Notes under the pieces: model-generated
Seen by the model: only the letters and a program-made list of their open reading frames with translations
Database searches by the model: none
What the model was told of the DNA's origin: nothing
From: Candidatus Oleimmundimicrobium sp.
GTDB lineage: Bacteria > Actinomycetota > Aquicultoria > UBA3085 > Oleimmundimicrobiaceae
Assembly (NCBI RefSeq): GCF_030651595.1
Contig: NZ_JAUSCH010000129.1
Span: 1 to 44,741, forward strand
DNA: 44,741 bases
Direction: 5' to 3'
Position numbers and translations under genes: made by a program
Shown: positions 8,011-18,321 of the stretch, piece after piece
How positions within the stretch are numbered: position 1 is the first letter of the stretch
Layout of the letters: each line of letters opens with the position of its first letter

Positions 8011-9048
8011 ATGAAAACTTCTGATTTCAATTATTGTTTACCTGCTGAATTAATAGCCCAAAAACCTATTGAGTCCAGGGATAGTTCGCGTCTTATAGTT
8101 GTTGACAGAGGCGTAAATAAAATTGAACATAAAACCTTTAGAGATATTGCTGAATTTTTGCAAGCAGGAGATTGCCTTGTCATAAATGATACGCGCGTTC
8201 TTCCGGCTCGGCTTAAGGGAGTAAAAGATAAAACCGGGGGCAAGGCGGAAATTTTTCTTCTCACCGAACTTAAAGAGGGTCGTTGGGAGGCGCTTGTTAA
8301 ACCGGGGCGTCGGCTTCAACCGGGCACGAAAGTTATATTTAAAGATGGAATTTTAATTGGAGAAATTGAGGGCCGTCTTTCTGGTGGTAAACGAATTGTT
8401 CGTTTTGAATATGAGGGAAATTTTAAGGAAATTTTAAAAAAAGTTGGCGAAGTTCCTCTTCCGCCTTATGTGCATCGTAGTTTAAAAGAACCGGAGCGTT
8501 ATCAAACTATTTATTCTAAGGAAGAAAAATCGGTTGCTGCTCCCACTGCCGGTTTGCATTTTACGCCTGTTTTTATGGATGAGCTTAAAGAAAAGGGAGT
8601 TCGTTTCGCTACTGTAACATTAGAAGTTGGGTTGGATACATTTCGTCCGGTAAAAACGGAAAATATTGAAGAGCACGAAATTCACAAAGAGCGCTTTAAG
8701 TTAACCGAAGAGTCGGCTGATATTATAAATAAGACAATTTTGAAAGGAAAAAGAGTGGTGGCCGTTGGAACTACCTCGGTTAGAGTACTGGAATCATCCG
8801 CGATACAGAGTCAAAAGAAAAAATATGTAGTGAAAGCGGGTGGAGGGGTTACGGATTTGTTTATTTATCCGGGATATGAGTTTAAAATAGTGGATGCTTT
8901 GATTACAAATTTTCATCTTCCTAAATCAACGTTGTTAATGTTGGTTTCGGCTTTTGCGGGGCATGATTTAATTATGAGGGCTTACAAAGAAGCAATCGAT
9001 AAAAAATACCGGTTTTTTAGTTTTGGCGACGCGATGCTCATTATTTAG
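8011..9048 (+). CDS. queA: S-adenosylmethionine:tRNA ribosyltransferase-isomerase QueA
   Basis: QueA transfers and isomerises the ribosyl group of S-adenosylmethionine onto preQ1 at the tRNA wobble position, giving epoxyqueuosine. Family blocks are clear: FNYCLPAELIAQKP at the N-terminus, VINDTRVLPARL near residue 60, VAAPTAGLHFT near residue 178 and ITNFHLPKSTLLMLVSAF near residue 308. Length (345 residues) is normal. It sits between DUF2905 and tgt, the usual queA-tgt-yajC order. Confidence 0.97.
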   Translation: MKTSDFNYCLPAELIAQKPIESRDSSRLIVVDRGVNKIEHKTFRDIAEFLQAGDCLVINDTRVLPARLKGVKDKTGGKAEIFLLTELKEGRWEALVKPGRRLQPGTKVIFKDGILIGEIEGRLSGGKRIVRFEYEGNFKEILKKVGEVPLPPYVHRSLKEPERYQTIYSKEEKSVAAPTAGLHFTPVFMDELKEKGVRFATVTLEVGLDTFRPVKTENIEEHEIHKERFKLTEESADIINKTILKGKRVVAVGTTSVRVLESSAIQSQKKKYVVKAGGGVTDLFIYPGYEFKIVDALITNFHLPKSTLLMLVSAFAGHDLIMRAYKEAIDKKYRFFSFGDAMLII

Positions 9049-10267
<1,219 letters not shown>

Positions 10268-10343
10268 ATTAAAGAATAAAGGAATTTACTTAAAATTGTT
10301 GAAGAAAAAAACTTAATATCTTTAATTTAAAGGAGTGGTTAGT

Positions 10344-10601
10344 TTGTCACAGTCTACAATGTCTTTTGCCTACATCATTTTTCTTATTGCGATTTTCTAT
10401 TTTTTGTTAATTCGTCCCCAGCAACTAAAAGCGAAACAGCACAGGCAACTTATTTCCGCGTTAAAGGTGGGAGATAAGGTTGTTTCAACTGGTGGTGTCT
10501 ACGGAGTTATAAAATCCATTACGGACGATACCGTCTCTTTGGAAGTTGCCGACAAAATTGTAGTTAAGTTTGCCAGGAATTCAATTGCTCAAAAAAAATA
10601 A
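10344..10601 (+). CDS. yajC: preprotein translocase accessory subunit YajC
   Basis: The 85-residue product has one N-terminal transmembrane helix (FAYIIFLIAIFYFLLIRPQQ) followed by the YajC domain with LKVGDKVVSTGGVYG. YajC associates with SecDF and YidC at the Sec translocon. I prefer the TTG at 10344, spaced from an AAAGGAG box at 10329-10335; GTG 10335 overlaps that box and ATG 10359 would cut into the helix region. secD follows after one gene, as usual. Confidence 0.93.
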   Translation: MSQSTMSFAYIIFLIAIFYFLLIRPQQLKAKQHRQLISALKVGDKVVSTGGVYGVIKSITDDTVSLEVADKIVVKFARNSIAQKK

Positions 10602-10642
10602 TTTTCTTGCTGAATTCTCTAATTTTTGTTACTTTTTAACTC

Positions 10643-11344
10643 ATGTTATTAAAAGATAAACTTATGGAAAATAGAATAACTTTAGATGATTTGAAGAAAA
10701 ATGAGTCTGTTGCTATATATTTAGAAATGGCTGATAAGTTTACGGGTTATATGGGCTATACCGAACATGGGCCCAGGCATGCAAATTTAGTTGGCCATAT
10801 AGTCCACAATATTCTTAAGCGGTTAGGCTATCCGGAAAGAGATGCTGAGCTTGGAGCTATGGCCGGATATCTTCATGATATAGGGAATGCTATTAGCCGT
10901 CAGAACCATGGTGTATCTTCGGCTATTTTGGCAAAAGATATTCTTGAAAAGATGGATATGCCCAAAGAAGAAATTGGGTTAATTATGAACTCGGTAGGCA
11001 ATCACGAAGAAGAATACGGGTGGGCAACTCATCCTTTAGCTGCTGCCTTGGTTATAGGAGATAAAGCTGATGTTCATCGTAGCCGAGTGCGGGAGAAGGA
11101 TAAGAATAAGGTAGACAGAATTGGTGATATCCATGACAGAGTAAATTATGCTGCCGAAAAATCCTTTTTAAAAGTAGATTCTGAAAAAAAGACAATTACT
11201 CTTGAAATTAAAATTGATACGAAAATTAGCAAAGTGATGGAGTATTTTGAAATATTTTTATCTCGTATGATCATGTGTAGAAAAGCGGCCGAGATTTTAA
11301 ATTGTCAATTTTGTTTAGTAATAAATAATGTGCAACTTTTATAG
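10643..11344 (+). CDS. HD-domain phosphohydrolase
   Basis: Metal-binding HD signatures are present in order: GPRHANLVGH near residue 45, YLHDIGN near 77, GNHEE near 123 and IGDKAD near 138. Such proteins hydrolyse phosphate esters of nucleotides or cyclic dinucleotides, but the substrate here is not predictable. No transmembrane segment is seen in the 233 residues. The ribosome binding site is weak; ATG 10664 is an alternative start. It lies between yajC and secD, a position HD proteins often occupy in this cluster. Confidence 0.8.
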   Translation: MLLKDKLMENRITLDDLKKNESVAIYLEMADKFTGYMGYTEHGPRHANLVGHIVHNILKRLGYPERDAELGAMAGYLHDIGNAISRQNHGVSSAILAKDILEKMDMPKEEIGLIMNSVGNHEEEYGWATHPLAAALVIGDKADVHRSRVREKDKNKVDRIGDIHDRVNYAAEKSFLKVDSEKKTITLEIKIDTKISKVMEYFEIFLSRMIMCRKAAEILNCQFCLVINNVQLL

Positions 11345-11359
11345 CTGAGGGGGATAAAT

Positions 11360-12622
11360 TTGCGTTCCAGAACCAAAAATATACTTTCATTGTCATTTGT
11401 TTTTATATTAATTTGTATAGCAATTTATTCTATAGTTCCGCCTGCTGAATCTACTAAGTTGGGATTGGATTTAAAAGGCGGCTTAAGCGTTTTGTTAACC
11501 GCGAAAGGAACTAAAGAAGCTCCAATTACCGAGGACTCTATGGAGCAAGCTATGCTTATCATTCGGGAGAGGGTTGACAAGCTTGGAGTGTCTGAGCCAC
11601 AGATTCAAAGACAAGGGTCAAACAATATTTTAGTTCAGCTTCCGGGGATAGAAGATCCGCAAAAAGCTTTAGACATTATTGGAAAAACCGCTCTCTTGGA
11701 ATTTAAACCTGTTGTTTCCCAAGAAGAAGATAAGATAATGCTTGGCTCGACGCTAATGACCGGAAAGGCACTTTCTGATGCTTCCGTTGGATTTGACGAG
11801 TTTAATAACGCAAAGGTTGAAATGAAGTTTACGGCTGAAGGGGCAAAGAAGTTTGAGGAGGTAACAGGAGAAATAATTGGCCAACAACTGGCCATTGTGT
11901 TGGATGGTGCCATAATGTCAGCCCCAACAGTTCAAGCAAAAATATCCGGGGGAAGCGCGGAAATAACCGGAAATTTCACAGTTGATGAAGCCAAAAGTCT
12001 CGCGCTCGTTCTCCAAACAGGGGCGCTTCCTGTAAATCTTGAAATCTCTGAGAATAGGGTTGTTGGGCCCACACTTGGAAGAGACTCCTTAAGAGCTGGA
12101 TTGATTGCTGGAATTATTGGTTTAATGTTAGTCGTGTTATATATGATTATTTATTACAGAGGGTTAGGGCTTATTACAACGTTTGCTCTTATTGTATTCG
12201 GTACATTGTTCTGGGGTTTAATTGCCATTATCGGGAAAGCATTCATGTGGACTTTAACTCTTCCCGGAATTGCCGGAATGATTTTAAGCATAGGTTTAGC
12301 GGCAGACTCCAGTATTGTTATTTTTGAGAGGTTTAAAGAAGAAGTAAAGGGCGGCAGAACAGTGCGTATGGCTGCCGAAACCGGTTTTAGTCATGCAATT
12401 AAGACTATGCTTGACGCGGACCTCGTGACGCTGGTAGCGGTAATTTTTCTCTATCTTTTGGCGATTGGTCCTGTTCGAGGGTTTGCTTTTACTCTAATTA
12501 TAGGAGTTTTAATTGATCTCTTTACCGCGTTTTTCTTTACTCGCCCCATGCTTATTTTGATGGCACAGTTTAAGTTTTTTAGTAATCCTCTGCTTATTGG
12601 GGCAAAAAGGGAGACGAAATGA
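11360..12622 (+). CDS. secD: protein translocase subunit SecD
   Basis: SecD with SecF uses the proton gradient to help pull secreted proteins out of SecYEG. The product has an N-terminal membrane helix (about residues 8-26), the conserved LGLDLKGGLSVLL segment, the periplasmic/extracellular P1 region, and a C-terminal multi-helix membrane domain with GLAADSSIVIFERFKEE. At 420 residues it is a short Gram-positive-type SecD. TTG start with a GAGGGGG box. It overlaps secF by 4 bp, implying translational coupling. Confidence 0.96.
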   Translation: MRSRTKNILSLSFVFILICIAIYSIVPPAESTKLGLDLKGGLSVLLTAKGTKEAPITEDSMEQAMLIIRERVDKLGVSEPQIQRQGSNNILVQLPGIEDPQKALDIIGKTALLEFKPVVSQEEDKIMLGSTLMTGKALSDASVGFDEFNNAKVEMKFTAEGAKKFEEVTGEIIGQQLAIVLDGAIMSAPTVQAKISGGSAEITGNFTVDEAKSLALVLQTGALPVNLEISENRVVGPTLGRDSLRAGLIAGIIGLMLVVLYMIIYYRGLGLITTFALIVFGTLFWGLIAIIGKAFMWTLTLPGIAGMILSIGLAADSSIVIFERFKEEVKGGRTVRMAAETGFSHAIKTMLDADLVTLVAVIFLYLLAIGPVRGFAFTLIIGVLIDLFTAFFFTRPMLILMAQFKFFSNPLLIGAKRETK

Positions 12623-13494
12623 TGAAGCTAAATTTGATGGGACGAAAAAAGGTTTGGTTTACTCTGTCCGGCATTGTGATATCGATAAGCGTTATTGCTG
12701 TTTTAATTCTTGGAATTAAGCCGGGGATAGACTTTAAAGGCGGAACATTTCTTGATATTAAATTTGAAAAAACGACCACAGTTTCTAATGTTCGCGATGT
12801 TCTTCGAAAATATGATTTAGCTGACAGTGTTATTCAGCATTCGGAAGAAAATGAATTTCTTATCCGTTCTAAAAGAATTGAGCAAAAAACACAGGGGGAA
12901 ATTCTTAAAGACTTTGAGAAAAATTTTGGAATAAAGGAAGTTCGCGATATTCAAAATGTTGGCCCGGGGTGGGGAGCACAAGTTACTAAAGGGGCGTTTC
13001 TTGCTCTTGTGGCATCACTTATAACAATTTTAATATATATAAGTTTGCGTTTTGAATATAAAATGGCATTTTCGGCGGTTGCCGCTCTTTTTCACGATGT
13101 TATAATTGCCGTTGGATTATATGCTTTATTTGGCAGAGAAGTAACGCCAAACACAATTGCGGGTCTTCTTACAATTCTGGGATATTCGCTCTACGATACT
13201 ATTGTTGTTTTTCACCGGATTCGTGAGAATACTAAATATTTAGGCAGGAAAAGATATTCGGATATGGTCAACGATTCTGTAAATCAAGTTTTTATGAGAT
13301 CCATAAATACATCTTTAACTTCGTTGTTGCCTGTAATTTGTTTGTTGATGTTTGGCGGCGAGACATTAAAGGATTTTGCTCTGATTCTTGCCATCGGCTT
13401 AATTGCGGGAACTTATTCTTCAATTTTTATTGCCAGTCCTATTCTTGCTATTTGGAAAGAACGTGAACCTAAGTATCGTCCCTCAAAAGCTTAA
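12619..13494 (+). CDS. secF: protein translocase subunit SecF
   Basis: The 291-residue partner of SecD has an N-terminal helix, GIDFKGGTFLDIKFE near residue 38, and a C-terminal membrane domain with GYSLYDTIVVFHRIREN, the charged family motif. The start overlaps the secD stop (ATGA); a second ATG three bases on is equally possible. Nothing co-directional follows until a degraded UbiB fragment 130 bp downstream. Confidence 0.96.
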   Translation: MMKLNLMGRKKVWFTLSGIVISISVIAVLILGIKPGIDFKGGTFLDIKFEKTTTVSNVRDVLRKYDLADSVIQHSEENEFLIRSKRIEQKTQGEILKDFEKNFGIKEVRDIQNVGPGWGAQVTKGAFLALVASLITILIYISLRFEYKMAFSAVAALFHDVIIAVGLYALFGREVTPNTIAGLLTILGYSLYDTIVVFHRIRENTKYLGRKRYSDMVNDSVNQVFMRSINTSLTSLLPVICLLMFGGETLKDFALILAIGLIAGTYSSIFIASPILAIWKEREPKYRPSKA

Positions 13495-13626
13495 TTGAAT
13501 AAGTTGGGATATATGCTCGACATCAATAAATTGATGTAAGATATTTATTAGTGCCACAAACCAATGGTTTATCCGGACTGCATGTAAGCCGCGTCTACTT
13601 GTTCACTCTCATAGTGCGACCCGCAG

Positions 13627-13974
13627 ATGTTCGAATCTCCTTCGCTTAACGGAGTGTTCGTACTGGATGAAATCTATGAAGAAATTAGGAAATATGCTTT
13701 TTACGCACTCGATTATCCAAAGCAACTGCACGAAATATTAAATCAAGCAAAGGATGGAGAATTTCAAATAAGGTATAGGCATATTGGTTTGGAAAAGCTA
13801 TACTCTAAATTAGATATTTTGGCCGCGAGTTTAGTGATTTCTGCCATTATTATTGGTTCGGCTCTATTTGCGATACGTTTGGATAATAGCGCTTTTAATA
13901 TTGCTTGGTTTGTCGTTGTGGTGTTTTTGGGGGTTTGGGTTATATCAGTGATTCTTAAATCCGGAAAGTCTTAA
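13627..13974 (+). pseudogene. C-terminal remnant of a UbiB/ABC1 (AarF) kinase-like protein
   Basis: The 115 residues resemble only the C-terminal tail of UbiB/ABC1 proteins: an YPKQLHEILNQAKDGEFQIRYRH-like segment, GLEKL, then two hydrophobic helices (LAASLVISAIIIGSALFAI and the final segment) ending ISVILKSGK. The kinase domain (several hundred residues) is absent: the frame meets a stop at 13612 and secF ends at 13494. A stand-alone small membrane protein is the alternative, but the start has no convincing ribosome binding site. lapA follows 13 bp later, so the fragment may persist in an operon. Confidence 0.6.
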
Positions 13975-13987
13975 AGGAGAAATAAAA

Positions 13988-14275
13988 ATGCAGTGGATTT
14001 TAATTCTTATTCTAATCTTAATCCTTGGAGTTACGTTGTTTGCTATTGAAAACGTGGCTATTATTAGCATTTCTTATTTGTTTGGGCAAGCCAATGTGTC
14101 TTTAGCTCTTGTTATCGTCGTATCTGTCATAGTGGGTGCTGTTTTAGGGATACTTGCTAGTTTGCAAAGTATATGGAAAGTCAAGGCTCAGCTCAGGGGA
14201 CAGAAGAAAGAACTGAACGACCTCAAGAAAGAAATTCAGGAATCCAAAGAAACGGAACCTGAAGTTACAGACTAA
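13988..14275 (+). CDS. LapA-like (DUF1049) membrane protein
   Basis: The 95-residue product has two transmembrane helices (about residues 2-20 and 35-60) separated by the short IENVAIISISYLFGQANV segment, and a charged C-terminal coiled coil rich in Lys and Glu. This is the layout of LapA/DUF1049 proteins, which in E. coli work with LapB in lipopolysaccharide control; the role here is unknown. The start has an AAAGGAG box. It is followed after 24 bp by the recJ fusion gene. Confidence 0.8.
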   Translation: MQWILILILILILGVTLFAIENVAIISISYLFGQANVSLALVIVVSVIVGAVLGILASLQSIWKVKAQLRGQKKELNDLKKEIQESKETEPEVTD

Positions 14276-14299
14276 TCTTGCTTTACGTGGGAGGAGCGG

Positions 14300-17200
14300 G
14301 TGCCACCGAGCAAATACTCATTTTCTGGTAGAAAAATATGGAAAACCTCAATACCTCATTCTGAGGTATGTAATTTACTCTCTAAAGAACTCGGTATCTC
14401 CAAGATTGTTGCCGGCCTTCTCGTAAATCGAAATATTACTTCATCTGAAGAAGCGAAACTATTTTTATATCCTTCTTTATCTCATCTCAACAATCCCTTT
14501 TTAATGTCAGGAATGTCGCTTGCGGTAAATCGAATAAAAACAGCCATCTCAAAAAATGAAAAAATAACTGTTTACGGTGATTTTGATGTTGACGGGATTA
14601 CCAGCACGGCTCTCGTGGTTTCGGTGCTGAAAAAACTTGAGGCAGATGTTAACTTTTATATTCCAAGTCGCTTTGAAGAGGGTTACGGCTTAAATAAATC
14701 GGCTTTAAAAAAATTGGAAGAGGCCGGCTCCTCTTTAGTCATAACCGTAGACTGCGGCATTACGGCTATAGAGGAAGTTGATTACGCCTCAAAGATTGGC
14801 TTAGATATTATCATAACCGACCACCACTTGCCCGGAGAGAACATTCCTAAAGCATTGTCGGTGATAGACCCCAAGCAAGATGTCCGCGTGCCGGATACCG
14901 GTCTGCCAGCCTGCCGGCAAGCACGGCGATATCCTTATTCGGAACTTGCGGGCGTGGGAGTTGCTTTTAAACTTGTTCAAGCGTTGTGTGAAGACTTGAA
15001 TGCTGACATAAAGTTTGATGATAATCCAGAGGATTATCAGCTTTTGACTGATAATCTGGATTTAGTTGCTCTTGGAACCGTTGCCGATATGGTCCCTTTG
15101 TCGGGAGAAAACAGAGTAATTGTAAAAAATGGTTTAAAAATTTTAAACGCGACAAAAAAGCCGGGCTTAATTGCCCTTAAAGAAGTTTCGGGTCTAAATG
15201 ATAAGGAAATTACAGCCGGACAGGTTGGGTATTGGCTGGCTCCTCGCCTGAATGCCGGAGGCCGTATGACGAATGCCGGCAAGTGTGTTGAATTGTTATT
15301 AACCGAGGATATTGAGTTTGCGAAAAAAACTGCTAAGTATTTAGATGAAAAAAACAAAGAAAGACAGTCGATAGAAGAAAAAATATTAAATCAAGCCCTT
15401 GAAATGGTTGAAAAAGAAGTAGATTTGGATAAAGAAAAGGTTATAGTCTTGGCGTCTGAGAATTGGCACGAAGGGGTTAAGGGAATTGTTGCGTCGAGAC
15501 TGGTTAATAAGTATTTTCGTCCAACAATCCTTTTTAGCATTAAAGGCGATAAAGCTAACGGCTCAGGAAGAAGTATTTCAGGGTTTCACCTTTTTGATGC
15601 TTTAACTAAGTGTGATGAGTTTTTGGAGCGCTATGGTGGCCACGCTTGCGCTGCCGGCCTTTCGCTTTCGGCGAAACATCTCGGTTCCTTCAGAGAAAAA
15701 ATAAATCAAATAGCAAGTGAAACGCTCGATGAATCTGACTTGATTCCTAAATTATCCATAGACTTGGATTTACACATCTCTCAAGTTGATAAAACCTTAT
15801 TAAAAGAGATTGAGTTGCTCTCACCTTTTGGCATCGGAAACCCAACTCCGGTTTTATCTTTAAAAAATACCTTATTAAGCAATTTGAATTATGTTGGGGA
15901 TGGAAAGCATTTAAAATTTTCAGTTATCGGAAATGGAACAAGCATCTCAGGTATCGGTTTTAATTATTTAAAGGATTATCCAAAGGATAGTTTTGAAAAA
16001 GATTATCAGCCGGTAAATGTCGACTTGGCGTTTACACTCGATAAAAATAAGTGGAACGGCCGGGAAGAATTGCAGTTGAAGCTGGTGGATTTAAAGATTC
16101 TTAAAGAAGCAACGAAACTGCCTGCCATCGGAGGCAGGGATGATTTTGTTGAGAAGCTGTTTGCCGATGCGTCTGAAATAATCAAGGATGAGGATTATAA
16201 AAATATAGGTGACGCGGATTCTTTCTACTCCAAAGTTGCCGGAGTTACATTTGAGGGGCGCCAGGCTATTTTAGCAAACCTTGAAGCGGGAACTCGTTTA
16301 GATTTAATACGTGAACCGGATAATCCGCATGACGAAAACGCAATTCGCGTAGATGATGAGAATGGAAATAATTTGGGCTACATAAAATCGGCAATGGCTA
16401 AACATCTTGCTCTTGTTATGGATTCGGGCTGCGAATACGAGGGAAAAGTTACTGAAGTTACCGGAAAAGAGGCGGATAAACATCTTGGCGTAAATATTTT
16501 GGTCAGAAAGAAGAAGATTGATGGGGCTATCGAGCAGGGAGCTGTATCATTGGTGCCCGAAGAACTCAAAAATCTCGATAAACCAAAGCTTGTAAACGAA
16601 CTTGCCAAAAGATTTTTAAATGGAAATAAATTGCGCGAGAAGCAGAAAGAAGCGCTTGGAAATTTGTTACAAGGAAAAAATTGCTTGGCGATTATGGGCA
16701 CGGGCAGGGGAAAGTCGGCAATATTTCATATTTTTTCTGCCATTGAAGCCATCAAGGATAACAAAATTTCAGTTATTTTATATCCTTTAAGATCTCTCAT
16801 AAATGACCAGCACTGTTATTTAAAGCAGGTTTTTAGTGAAATTGGTTTAAACGTTGTTTTCCTTTCCGGTGATGTGGATTTTGATGAAAGAGAAAGTATT
16901 TTTGCCGCGCTTGCTTTGGGAGAAGCTCACGTTGTTTTAACTACGCCGGAGTTTATCTATCATAACAAGTTTGAGTTCGATAAATTAAAGAAGAGGATAG
17001 GTTTTTTGGTGGTTGATGAGAGTCATCATGTAAGTACGTCTTCTCAGCTTCACAGGCCGCTCTATGGCCGGTTAAATGAAGTTATAACCTCGATGGGAAA
17101 TCCTTTAGTTCTTGCTATAACAGCTACGGCCGGAGAGACGGTTGCTCCAACTATATATAAAACATTGGGGATAGAAAAGGTTGTTATCGACCCGAACGTG

Positions 17201-18043
17201 AGGAAAAATTTAAGATTAATTGATAAGAGAGGGATAAGGAAAAAAGACTTTTATATAAAAGATGTCATAGCTCAACAAGAGAAGTCAATTATCTATGTGA
17301 ACAGCAGGGAACAGAGCGTTAAAATTGCCTCTGCGCTTAGAGAATCCGTGCCTCATCTGAGAAATAAAATCGTCTATTATAACGCGGGTATGGATTCAAG
17401 CTTGAGGTGTGAAGTTGAAGAAGGGTTTAGGAACGGTGATTTCTTAACGGTGGTATCCACGAGCGCTTTTGGCGAGGGGGTAAATATCCCGGATATCCGC
17501 AACATCTTTCTTTATCACATGCCCTTTAGTTTTATAACTTACAATCAACAGAGTGGCCGAGCAGGCAGAGACGATGAAGAGTCAAATATCCACGTTTTGT
17601 TTGGTGAGAAGGATGCCAAAATAAACAGGTTAATTCTTGAATCTATGGCTCCCTCCAGAAAAGAGCTGGTTAACCTTTACAGGGCTTTGAAGAATATTTC
17701 AAAGGGGTCGCCCGAAGGGTTTGAGCTTACTAATAAGGATATTTTAAGCGAGGTTGAGATTTTCGGCAGAACTTTTTTAAATGAAAAAGGTGTGTCCGCC
17801 GGTCTCAAAATATTTAGAGAATTGGGTTTAGTTGAGGTTTCCGGAAATGGCCTTTCGAGACGAATTAAGCTTTGTGGTTCAAAGGAAAAGCTGTCACTCT
17901 CCGATTCAATCAGACATGAAGAAGGGCAAGACGAAAAAGCGCTGTTTAGTGAGTTTAAAAAGTGGGTTTTAGAAAGTTCGGAAGAAGATTTGCTCTCCAT
18001 GATAAACCAGCCAATTTACCCTAAGGACTGGTTGGAAGGTTAG
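14300..18043 (+). CDS. recJ: RecJ exonuclease fused to HIRAN domain and RecQ-like helicase
   Basis: Residues about 1-600 are RecJ, the 5'-3' single-strand exonuclease: YGDFDVDGITSTA, TVDCG, TDHH, DLVALGTVADMVPL (DHH domain), GSGRSISGFH and GGHACAAGLSL (DHHA1), then an OB fold. Residues about 640-735 match a HIRAN domain (AGVTFEGRQ, REPDNPHDENAIRV, LGYIKSAMAKHLA). Residues about 770-1110 are an SF2 helicase: GTGRGKS Walker A, VVDESHH, AITATA, STSAFGEGVN and QQSGRAGRD, the last being RecQ-like. At 1247 residues it is more than twice a normal RecJ. GTG start with a GGGAGGAG box. About 15 residues near 196-210 appear to derive from an inserted palindrome. It presumably couples unwinding to degradation in recombination repair. 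Confidence 0.93.
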   Translation: MPPSKYSFSGRKIWKTSIPHSEVCNLLSKELGISKIVAGLLVNRNITSSEEAKLFLYPSLSHLNNPFLMSGMSLAVNRIKTAISKNEKITVYGDFDVDGITSTALVVSVLKKLEADVNFYIPSRFEEGYGLNKSALKKLEEAGSSLVITVDCGITAIEEVDYASKIGLDIIITDHHLPGENIPKALSVIDPKQDVRVPDTGLPACRQARRYPYSELAGVGVAFKLVQALCEDLNADIKFDDNPEDYQLLTDNLDLVALGTVADMVPLSGENRVIVKNGLKILNATKKPGLIALKEVSGLNDKEITAGQVGYWLAPRLNAGGRMTNAGKCVELLLTEDIEFAKKTAKYLDEKNKERQSIEEKILNQALEMVEKEVDLDKEKVIVLASENWHEGVKGIVASRLVNKYFRPTILFSIKGDKANGSGRSISGFHLFDALTKCDEFLERYGGHACAAGLSLSAKHLGSFREKINQIASETLDESDLIPKLSIDLDLHISQVDKTLLKEIELLSPFGIGNPTPVLSLKNTLLSNLNYVGDGKHLKFSVIGNGTSISGIGFNYLKDYPKDSFEKDYQPVNVDLAFTLDKNKWNGREELQLKLVDLKILKEATKLPAIGGRDDFVEKLFADASEIIKDEDYKNIGDADSFYSKVAGVTFEGRQAILANLEAGTRLDLIREPDNPHDENAIRVDDENGNNLGYIKSAMAKHLALVMDSGCEYEGKVTEVTGKEADKHLGVNILVRKKKIDGAIEQGAVSLVPEELKNLDKPKLVNELAKRFLNGNKLREKQKEALGNLLQGKNCLAIMGTGRGKSAIFHIFSAIEAIKDNKISVILYPLRSLINDQHCYLKQVFSEIGLNVVFLSGDVDFDERESIFAALALGEAHVVLTTPEFIYHNKFEFDKLKKRIGFLVVDESHHVSTSSQLHRPLYGRLNEVITSMGNPLVLAITATAGETVAPTIYKTLGIEKVVIDPNVRKNLRLIDKRGIRKKDFYIKDVIAQQEKSIIYVNSREQSVKIASALRESVPHLRNKIVYYNAGMDSSLRCEVEEGFRNGDFLTVVSTSAFGEGVNIPDIRNIFLYHMPFSFITYNQQSGRAGRDDEESNIHVLFGEKDAKINRLILESMAPSRKELVNLYRALKNISKGSPEGFELTNKDILSEVEIFGRTFLNEKGVSAGLKIFRELGLVEVSGNGLSRRIKLCGSKEKLSLSDSIRHEEGQDEKALFSEFKKWVLESSEEDLLSMINQPIYPKDWLEG
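14885..14929. repeat. family A palindrome inserted in frame in recJ
   Basis: Positions 14887-14926 start CGTGC and end GCACG and contain CTGCCAGCCTGCCGGCAAGC, closely resembling the intergenic palindrome at 1883-1918 read on the opposite strand. The 45-bp segment adds 15 codons (RVPDTGLPACRQARR) between two RecJ blocks, IDPKQDV and YPYSELAGVGVAFKL, that are nearly contiguous in ordinary RecJ proteins. Confidence 0.7.
16119..16140. repeat. second short palindrome inside recJ, at a domain linker
   Basis: CTGCCTGCCATCGGAGGCAGG is a hairpin-forming sequence like family B palindromes. It encodes LPAIGGRD at about residues 607-614, between the RecJ OB fold and the HIRAN domain. It could be a decayed insertion in a tolerant linker, or chance. 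Confidence 0.4.
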
Positions 18044-18321
18044 TATTATAAACCACCGGTTTAATCGGCCTGCCTGCTGCAGGAAGGTTGCCCATAAATA
18101 ACTCACCGGGTTCTAAAAAGCAAAAAATAATGACTTTTGGCATAGCTGGTCATTGCGAGTGACCGAAGGGAGCGCGGCAATCTCGTAAATAACTGGTCAC
18201 CATTAGCTTTTGGTTGGCAGTTGATAGTATGATTGTTAATTGTGTTTTGTTTTAAACATTTTTAATTTTAAAATATCGTTTTTCATTCTTATTTTTTCAT
18301 TTAAAAAAGGTATCGGGCATG
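18044..18321. repeat. repeat-filled spacer after recJ
   Basis: 18068-18184 is a copy of the composite at 5642-5756: GC palindrome, ATAACTCACCGGGTTC, A-rich stretch, then CATTGCGAG...GGCAATCTC (18149-18184). 18238-18308 repeats the A+T block around GTTTTGTTTTAAAC also present before ruvA. No gene is supported; this stretch marks the left edge of the accessory island. Confidence 0.65.

Noticed and set aside
13600-13650. tRNA gene suggested by GATGTTCGAATCTCC upstream of the UbiB relic
   Set aside because: No matching acceptor, D or anticodon arms could be drawn.
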